Translations under genes and position numbers: made by a program
Notes under the pieces: model-generated
Seen by the model: the letters and a program-made list of their open reading frames with translations, nothing else
Told to the model about the DNA's origin: nothing
The model's database searches: none
Assembly: GCA_945906755.1 (NCBI GenBank)
Contig: CAMDRJ010000009.1
Span: 1 to 37,242 of the forward strand
DNA: 37,242 nucleotides
Source: Klebsiella pneumoniae
Lineage (GTDB): Bacteria; Pseudomonadota; Gammaproteobacteria; Burkholderiales; SG8-39
Reading direction: 5' to 3'
Shown here: in pieces, positions 32,598-37,242 of the stretch
How the letters are laid out: the number at the start of each line of letters is the position of its first letter
Numbering within the stretch: the stretch's first letter is position 1

Positions 32598-33377
32598 CTA
32601 ATGCCCAAATGTCGAGGGATCGGGTTTGCGCCGTTCGGCAAACGATTTCGACAGCTCCTTTGACTCGTCGGTGTCGAGGTACTGCCTGAGCAGGAGATCA
32701 TGCGCCATACGCGATAGGCCCGCCACGCCGCCATGCCGCGCATTGAATGCCGCCTTCACCGAAGCGAGCGCGAACGAACCGCGGTCGGCGATTTCAAGCG
32801 CCCATTGCCGGGTTTCTGCGCGCAGTTGGTCATCGGGCACCACGCGATTAATGAGTCCGAGCGACAACGCCTCAGCGGACGATATCTTCGGGTTATGGAA
32901 CCACATCTCCTTCGCCTTCTTCTTGCCCACGAGGTCTTCGAGATACCAGGTGCCGTAACCCGCATCAAAGCTGCCCATCATCGGCCCGACCTGGCGGAAC
33001 ACCGCGCTTTCTTTGGCAATCGTGAGATCGCAGACCATCTGCAAAACATTGCCTCCACCCACCGCAAATCCATTGACCGAGGCAATCACCGGTTTTTGCA
33101 GCCGCTCGATCGATTCGTACATTTCAAGGGTCGGTAGCACGCCCGCATACATCATCGTGTCTTCCATGCCGTCTTTGCGGCCACCGATGCAAAAGAATTT
33201 TTCGCCCGCACCCGTGATCACCAGCACCCGCGTGCGCGTTTCGCGGCGGATGTCATTGATGCAATCGCGAATCTCATGACACATGGTGGCGTTGAACATA
33301 TTGCCGTCATCGGGGCGATTAAGCGTAATCGTGCCGATCGGGCCGTCTTCGGCATAGAGAATGGTTTGAAACGACAT
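32598..33377 (-). CDS. BadI/MenB-like crotonase (ring-opening hydrolase or related)
   Basis: A 259-residue crotonase-fold enzyme. Unlike the usual hydratases it has FRQVGPMMGSFDAGYGTWYL (127-146), including Asp138, and a DTDESKE tail region, matching BadI (2-ketocyclohexanecarboxyl-CoA hydrolase) and MenB (dihydroxynaphthoyl-CoA synthase). The oxyanion segment is FAVGGGNVLQM (104-114). No menaquinone genes are near, while acyl-CoA ligase, acyl-CoA dehydrogenase and hydroxyacyl-CoA dehydrogenase genes are. A ring-cleaving retro-Claisen reaction on a cyclic beta-keto acyl-CoA is the best inference. It lies between the CoA-transferase and the ligase gene on the minus strand. Confidence 0.8.
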   Translation of the reverse strand: MSFQTILYAEDGPIGTITLNRPDDGNMFNATMCHEIRDCINDIRRETRTRVLVITGAGEKFFCIGGRKDGMEDTMMYAGVLPTLEMYESIERLQKPVIASVNGFAVGGGNVLQMVCDLTIAKESAVFRQVGPMMGSFDAGYGTWYLEDLVGKKKAKEMWFHNPKISSAEALSLGLINRVVPDDQLRAETRQWALEIADRGSFALASVKAAFNARHGGVAGLSRMAHDLLLRQYLDTDESKELSKSFAERRKPDPSTFGH

Positions 33378-33422
33378 GACGATTGCCTGGATAAACGATG
33401 GAGAACGAGTTTAGCGCACCCC

Positions 33423-34649
33423 TTAAACTATTCCCTTCGCCCGCAATGTTTGAATCACATCGTCCGCGATGCCCGCTTCACGCAGGATCGCCTCGCTTTG
33501 CTCACCAAGGCGCGGCGGACGCATCCGCAGCGTGTCGCTTGAACCATCGACATGCATGCCAAGTCCCACCTGCGGAATCGGTTCGCCTTCGGTATCGATG
33601 CGATAGAAGAGGCCGCGGTCGATCAATGCTGGATCGGCTGCGACCTGATCAACACGATTGATCGGCCCGGCCGGCACGCCTGCTTTGTCGAAGAGCGCAA
33701 GCCAATACGCGCGCGGCTTGGTGAGGAGAAGCGTCTGAATGCGTGCGGCCAATTCAGCGCGCACGGCACGACGTCCGACGTTGGTCGCGTAACGCGGATC
33801 GCTGCCAAGTTCGGCGTTACCGGTGGCATCACAGAAACGCCGGAATAGATTGTCGTTGCCAAGCCCAAGCGTAATCGGCTCGTCTTTCGTCTGGAACACC
33901 TGATAGACCGCGATCACGCTGTCCTTCGCGCCGGATCGCCTGGGCACATCGCCCGAACCGAGGTAGGTCACGATGCGGGAGGACATGAAGCGCGTCATGC
34001 TTTCCACCAGCGCGGCATCGATCAGATGGCCTTGACCGGTCCGCCCGCGATGGAAGAGCGCACAGGCGGTGGCGAGCGCCACATCCATTCCACTCAATAC
34101 ATCGGCGGCGGGTGCGCCGACTTTCTGCGGATCTTGCGCCAGCTCGCCGGTGAGATCCATGACGCTGCTGTAGCCCTCGGCGATCAAGTCGTAACAGGGG
34201 CGCTCGGCGCGCGGACCTTCCAGGCCAAAGCCCGTGAGCGAAACGAATATGAGGCTTGGATTGACTGCCGTTAGGCTCGCGTGATCGATCTTTAGTTTCT
34301 TTTGCACGCGCGGCAGCGCATTGGTGATCACGACATCCGCCGATTTGACCAGCGCATGAAGCGCGGCGAGACCTTCCGGTTGCGAGAAATCGAGCGTTAG
34401 GCTCCGCTTGTTGCGATTCACGGAGAGAAACCACAACGACTCGCCATCGAGAAAGGGCGGCCCCCATACGCGGGAATCATCACCCACTCCCGGCTTTTCA
34501 ATTTTGACGATATCGGCGCCGAAATCGCCGAGCAGCATCGTTGCGTAGGGCCCGGCGATGGAGGTCGTGAGATCGATGACGCGCACACCTTCGAGCAGGC
34601 GCATGCCGTCGCCGGGTCGTTTGGCAGGCAGATGATGAACGGGTAACAT
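33423..34649 (-). CDS. Class III (CaiB/BaiF-type) CoA-transferase
   Basis: A 408-residue enzyme that moves CoA between carboxylic acids. The N-terminal GVRVIDLTTSIAGPYATMLLGD and GADIVKIEKP, and the segment SVNRNKRSLTLDF, are the family signatures. The catalytic Asp is about residue 183 in the AADVLSGMD segment. ATG 34649 was chosen for its AAAAGGA ribosome-binding site; ATG 34604 (MRLLEGVRV) is a shorter alternative. It is the first gene of the nine-gene minus-strand block. With an acyl-CoA ligase in the same unit, there are two independent ways to make the CoA ester, perhaps for substrate and intermediate. Confidence 0.9.
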   Translation of the reverse strand: MLPVHHLPAKRPGDGMRLLEGVRVIDLTTSIAGPYATMLLGDFGADIVKIEKPGVGDDSRVWGPPFLDGESLWFLSVNRNKRSLTLDFSQPEGLAALHALVKSADVVITNALPRVQKKLKIDHASLTAVNPSLIFVSLTGFGLEGPRAERPCYDLIAEGYSSVMDLTGELAQDPQKVGAPAADVLSGMDVALATACALFHRGRTGQGHLIDAALVESMTRFMSSRIVTYLGSGDVPRRSGAKDSVIAVYQVFQTKDEPITLGLGNDNLFRRFCDATGNAELGSDPRYATNVGRRAVRAELAARIQTLLLTKPRAYWLALFDKAGVPAGPINRVDQVAADPALIDRGLFYRIDTEGEPIPQVGLGMHVDGSSDTLRMRPPRLGEQSEAILREAGIADDVIQTLRAKGIV

Positions 34650-34724
34650 GACCATCCTTTTGATCGTTGACACATTCGAACAGGTATCCTGATCGATTCT
34701 GTCGTAGTTCATGGAACTCCGCGC
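34650..34724. promoter_or_regulatory. Divergent promoter region of the nine-gene catabolic block
   Basis: Only 75 bases separate the CoA-transferase gene (minus) and the alpha/beta-barrel gene (plus), so promoters for both must be here or overlap the coding ends. TTGACA occurs on the plus strand near 34668 but has no TATAAT-like partner at 17 bases; TATCCT lies only 12 bases away. I cannot define an operator. Confidence 0.3.
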
Positions 34725-35354
34725 ATGACCGCACTGCTGGCGATTTGGCATGACGTCGAGCCAAGCGTCGTCGCCGCCTATGACGCCTGGTATGACGAAG
34801 AGCATTTTCCCGAGCGCCTGAGCTGTCCGGATTTCATCAACGGGCAGCGGTACCGGGCCATCGATGCGAACACGACGCCGCAATATCTCGCGTTCTACGA
34901 GGTGGCATCGCTTGATGCATTGACCTCGCCCACTTACCGCAGCCGCTTGGAAAATCCAACCGAGCGAACAAAGAAGGTGATCGCGGGATTTCGTAATTCG
35001 ATCCGCGGCGCCTGCCGTGTGCGATTCGATATGGGGACAGGCGCGGGCCTCTTCTGCGCAACGCTCGCGCTGGATGGCGCCAAATCGGCTGGCCGCTTAA
35101 CGCAGATGGCCGAAACGATTGCGAAGCGAACCGGTGTGAACCGAATGCGGATTATCGAAGGCGACGCAGCGGCGACCGGACCGGTCACTGCCGAACAGCG
35201 CCTGCGCGGACAACTCGATCGACCCGTGCCGTTGACCGCGATCGTCGAAATGGACACCGATGCTGACCTCGGTTGCATTGGTGCGCTGCACCCCGCTCCA
35301 GGCGAAGTGGTCCGTCGTTACCGGCGATTGCGGTTTGCGCTGGCACCCAAGTAG
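34725..35354 (+). CDS. Putative dimeric alpha/beta-barrel protein, EthD-like
   Basis: A 209-residue soluble protein of unknown function. The N-terminal part, with YDAWYDEEHFPERLSCPDFINGQRY-type spacing (residues 19-43) and YLAFYEVASLDAL, resembles ferredoxin-like dimeric barrel domains (EthD, DUF4286). A second, weaker repeat of the fold may occupy residues 105-205 (LFCATLALDG, PLTAIVEMDTD). It is divergent from the CoA-transferase operon, a common place for an accessory protein of a degradation pathway. No catalytic residues can be assigned. Confidence 0.6.
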   Translation: MTALLAIWHDVEPSVVAAYDAWYDEEHFPERLSCPDFINGQRYRAIDANTTPQYLAFYEVASLDALTSPTYRSRLENPTERTKKVIAGFRNSIRGACRVRFDMGTGAGLFCATLALDGAKSAGRLTQMAETIAKRTGVNRMRIIEGDAAATGPVTAEQRLRGQLDRPVPLTAIVEMDTDADLGCIGALHPAPGEVVRRYRRLRFALAPK

Positions 35355-35414
35355 TTCCGCTACGAGCACACCGCGAACCCGACGATGATCACATCCGCCG
35401 CGCACCGATAGGTC

Positions 35415-36251
35415 GTGACCCTTCGCGCCTATCTTTACGCCCTTGGAGCGATTGCATTATGGAGCACGCTCGCCTGGCTTAGCGTCGAGCTTGCCAAGGT
35501 CCCGCCGTTTCTGCTGTTGGGTACCGCGCTACTGATCGGCGCGACACCCGGCCTGGCAAACATTCGTCGGTGGCGCGTCCCGCTCCCCACTCTCGCGCTT
35601 GGCGTGTTCGGCCTATTCGGTTTTCACCTACTCCTGTTTCTTGCCCTGCGGCTCGCCCCACCCGTCGAGGCAAATTTGGTGAATTACCTGTGGCCACTCC
35701 TCATCGTCTTACTAAGTCCGCTGTTGCTACGTGAATCGCACCTCACGCGATCTCAGATTGGCGCCGGGCTCCTTGGCTGCATTGGTGCGGGCATCCTGAT
35801 CGCAGGCAACATCGATCCATCGGCCCCACGCAATCTGGTTGGATTTGCCTTCGCGCTCGGTTCGGCCCTCACCTGGGCCGTATATTCCCTGCTCACCAAG
35901 CGCGTCGCGCCGTTTTCCAGCGCGGCGGTCGGTGGATTCTGTGTGGTGTCAGGCGTACTTGCGATCGCATGCCACGCATTGTTTGAGCCGGGCCATGTGT
36001 TTCAGTCGCGCGAGATCTGGCTCCTCATCGCCATTGGGATTGGCCCGATGGGTGCGGCGTTCTACCTATGGGATGCCGCTATCAAGGAGGGCGATCCGCG
36101 CATCATCGGCACGCTGGCTTATCTGACGCCGTTGCTCTCAACAGGCCTTCTGCTCGTAGCCGGATATGGCGAATGGACCGTGCGATTCGGGGTCGCGGCG
36201 GTCATGATCGTGGGTGCGGCGGTGTGGGCGGGACGGACGGAGCGCGATTGA
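35415..36251 (+). CDS. DMT-superfamily exporter, YddG-like (EamA)
   Basis: A 278-residue inner-membrane protein with about ten hydrophobic segments in two EamA halves. The segment APPVEANLVNYLWPLLIVLLSP carries the NYLWP motif of YddG-type aromatic amino acid exporters. It starts with GTG at 35415, preceded by AGGT at short spacing. It is 60 bases after the alpha/beta-barrel gene and could be cotranscribed. Export of an aromatic amino acid or a pathway metabolite is plausible but not shown. Confidence 0.85.
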   Translation: MTLRAYLYALGAIALWSTLAWLSVELAKVPPFLLLGTALLIGATPGLANIRRWRVPLPTLALGVFGLFGFHLLLFLALRLAPPVEANLVNYLWPLLIVLLSPLLLRESHLTRSQIGAGLLGCIGAGILIAGNIDPSAPRNLVGFAFALGSALTWAVYSLLTKRVAPFSSAAVGGFCVVSGVLAIACHALFEPGHVFQSREIWLLIAIGIGPMGAAFYLWDAAIKEGDPRIIGTLAYLTPLLSTGLLLVAGYGEWTVRFGVAAVMIVGAAVWAGRTERD

Positions 36252-36270
36252 TGTCGGACCCGTAGCGATG

Positions 36271-36283
36271 GCGGATGGTCCGC
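36271..36283. terminator. Small hairpin between the exporter and antitoxin genes
   Basis: GCGGA (36271-36275) and TCCGC (36279-36283) form a 5-base stem with a 3-base loop in the 52-base convergent gap. No T-run follows, so a terminator role is uncertain. Confidence 0.25.
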
Positions 36284-36303
36284 GGATGACACAGAGCGAA
36301 GCG

Positions 36304-36672
36304 CTAGCCCGATCGTGCCGCGCGAGTCGGTTTTTTGGCGCTTTTTTGTTTCCGCGCCTCGATCGCGGCAAGGCCCGCAAGTTCGACTGAAAGGTGGTCG
36401 GGGAAATCCGCGATCAGGCGAAGCCGTCCGCCCATCGCCTCGACGTAATCGCGGAGGGTTGAGATCAGGAGATCGCTGCGCTTTTCGAGCCGCGATATGC
36501 CCTCCTGTCCGATTCCAAGCGTTTCGGCGATTTTTTCCTGCGTCAAAGCCATCGCCTGACGAAGTTCCGCGAGCGCCATTTCTTCCGCGATCAAAGCGCG
36601 GGCACGCGCTTCGACGTTCCGGCGGCGAACCGGCGCGAGCTGGCCCATTTTCTGTCGCAGTGTCTTTGCCAT
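36304..36672 (-). CDS. higA: XRE-family antitoxin, HigA-like
   Basis: A 122-residue DNA-binding antitoxin. The helix-turn-helix at about residues 38-62 reads MALTQEKIAETLGIGQEGIS and continues with RLEKRSD. The segment TLRDYVEAMGGRLRLIADFP is typical of antitoxins paired with Gp49/HigB-type toxins. The C-terminus is lysine- and arginine-rich. It starts 2 bases after the stop of the toxin gene. Toxin first, antitoxin second is the higBA order. It should bind the toxin and repress the shared promoter. Confidence 0.85.
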   Translation of the reverse strand: MAKTLRQKMGQLAPVRRRNVEARARALIAEEMALAELRQAMALTQEKIAETLGIGQEGISRLEKRSDLLISTLRDYVEAMGGRLRLIADFPDHLSVELAGLAAIEARKQKSAKKPTRAARSG

Positions 36673-36674
36673 GA

Positions 36675-37037
36675 CTATCTCCGTTTCTCTTTAAGTGAGG
36701 CCAGATGAGCGTCGAATCGGTCATCAGCCTTGCGAATAAGCCGCATGTAGAACCGCTTCTGATTCGCTCCCGCTTTGTCACCCGCTACGAGCAGGATTGC
36801 GTTGCGCTTCGGGTCGAACGCGAAGGCAACGCGCCAAACCCCGTTTGCGGCATCGAACCGCAGCTCCTTCATGTTCACGTGGCGCGACGCCTTGAGCGTG
36901 TCGACACGAGGCCGCCCCAGACCAGGCCCGAAAGTACTCAACAGGTTGGCGTGCGCCAGAATCTCGTCCTGCACCGTCTCTGGCAGTCCGCCGAAATCGA
37001 CATCAAAATCGTCGTGGAATAGCACGGTCCAAGGCAT
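36675..37037 (-). CDS. higB: RelE/ParE-superfamily toxin, HigB/Gp49-like
   Basis: A 120-residue putative mRNA interferase. The segments HVNMKELRFDAANGVWRVAFAF, KRNAILLVAGDKAGANQKRFY and ADDRFDAHLASL are the motifs of the phage-derived Gp49-like HigB branch. The conserved basic residues Arg and Lys in KELR and GDK are the likely catalytic set. No ribosome-binding site precedes ATG 37037, so translation may be weak or from a nearly leaderless transcript. The antitoxin gene follows directly. The module is at the edge of an IS-containing segment, which is a common place for such pairs. Confidence 0.85.
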   Translation of the reverse strand: MPWTVLFHDDFDVDFGGLPETVQDEILAHANLLSTFGPGLGRPRVDTLKASRHVNMKELRFDAANGVWRVAFAFDPKRNAILLVAGDKAGANQKRFYMRLIRKADDRFDAHLASLKEKRR

Positions 37038-37063
37038 GCGTCAGTATGCCATAAAAGACATAT

Positions 37064-37087
37064 GTTCTGAACAACCTTGTGCACAAG
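37064..37087. promoter_or_regulatory. Palindromes upstream of higBA, candidate operator
   Basis: Two perfect palindromes sit in the promoter region: GTTCTGAAC (37064-37072) and CTTGTGCACAAG (37076-37087). A near-palindrome around CATATG adjoins them. On the minus strand a possible promoter has TTCAGA and CATACT at 17-base spacing, the latter ending 5 bases before the toxin ATG. Palindromic operators are usual for HigA-type antitoxins. The rest of 37088-37182 shows no gene. Confidence 0.45.
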
Positions 37088-37182
37088 AAAAGACAACCTG
37101 ATTAGCAATGAAACTCCGCCGGCTCACGTGGCGAGCTAGCGGGTAGTTGAAGATGGGGGCCTTCCCGACGAGGAGGTACCCC

Positions 37183-37242
37183 ATGCCGATGAATCGTATC
37201 CAGTTTCAACCCGGGCTTTCGCTGACAGAGTTTATGGAACAG
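37183..37242 (+). CDS. IS1595-type transposase, 5' fragment cut by the window end
   Basis: The first 20 codons, starting MPMNRIQFQPGLSLTEFMEQ, match the N-terminus common to IS1595-family transposases (NRIQFQPGLS-x-EFM). A strong GAGGAGGT ribosome-binding site precedes the ATG by 5 bases. The frame is open to the end of the window, so the rest (zinc ribbon and DDE domain) is not visible. The left inverted repeat of the element must lie upstream but I cannot place it. Confidence 0.7.
   Translation, partial: MPMNRIQFQPGLSLTEFMEQ

Noticed and set aside
32598-33377. Menaquinone biosynthesis (menB)
   Set aside because: The protein resembles MenB, but no other men gene is present and the neighbours are CoA-catabolic.
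1-37242. CRISPR array, tRNA or rRNA genes
   Set aside because: No regular repeat-spacer series, no tRNA-like T-loop motif (GTTCGA context with a matching acceptor stem) and no rRNA-like stretch was recognised by eye.

Overview
The window looks like a GC-rich proteobacterial chromosome segment, most likely betaproteobacterial (Burkholderiales-like). The grounds are the orphan Bug/TctC-type binding protein, the complete LivKHMGF importer, the mixture of aromatic monooxygenases with CoA-thioester catabolism, and the gene style (tight ATGA overlaps, GTG and TTG starts). This is inferred from gene content, not from a marker gene. Both ends fall inside insertion sequences: an IS110-family element at the left edge and the first 20 codons of an IS1595-type transposase at the right edge. 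The segment may therefore end where an assembly broke at multicopy elements.

Region 1 (1-1.46 kb) holds the IS110 transposase, its upstream non-coding region (a candidate guide/bridge RNA locus) and a large inverted repeat with 25-base arms. Region 2 (1.46-10 kb) holds nucleotide-sugar genes for a surface polysaccharide: UDP-glucuronate 4-epimerase, a membrane-bound FlaA1/WbpM-type 4,6-dehydratase and UDP-GlcNAc 2-epimerase with a coupled 51-residue lipoprotein. Between them lies a less familiar group: two paralogous YHS-domain lipoproteins, a calcineurin-phosphoesterase-like protein whose first metal motif is degenerate, a divergent radical SAM enzyme with a cysteine-rich C-terminus, and GTP cyclohydrolase I.

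Region 3 (10.2-34.7 kb) is a catabolic island in three blocks. Block A, minus strand, is livKHMGF, a branched-chain-amino-acid/carboxylate-type ABC importer. Block B, plus strand, runs from 15.2 to 23.2 kb: an HpaB/HsaA-type flavin oxygenase, an FAD phenol-hydroxylase-like monooxygenase, an orphan Bug receptor, a three-gene nitrate/sulfonate/taurine-type ABC importer and a NicC-like FAD monooxygenase. Block C, minus strand, is nine tightly packed genes from 34.6 down to 23.3 kb: CoA-transferase, BadI/MenB-like hydrolase, acyl-CoA ligase, acyl-CoA dehydrogenase, two 3-hydroxyacyl-CoA dehydrogenase-family proteins (one degenerate), a crotonase-fold protein lacking both catalytic glutamates, and ATP-dependent hydantoinase/oxoprolinase subunits A and B. 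Together they suggest uptake, ring hydroxylation, ATP-dependent cyclic-amide opening and beta-oxidation-like processing of a ring carboxylate. The substrate is not identifiable from sequence alone, and no dedicated regulator is present.

Region 4 (34.7-37.2 kb) holds a dimeric alpha/beta-barrel-like protein, a YddG-like DMT exporter, a HigBA-type toxin-antitoxin pair with palindromes in its promoter region, and the truncated IS1595 transposase. I found no tRNA, rRNA or CRISPR array.
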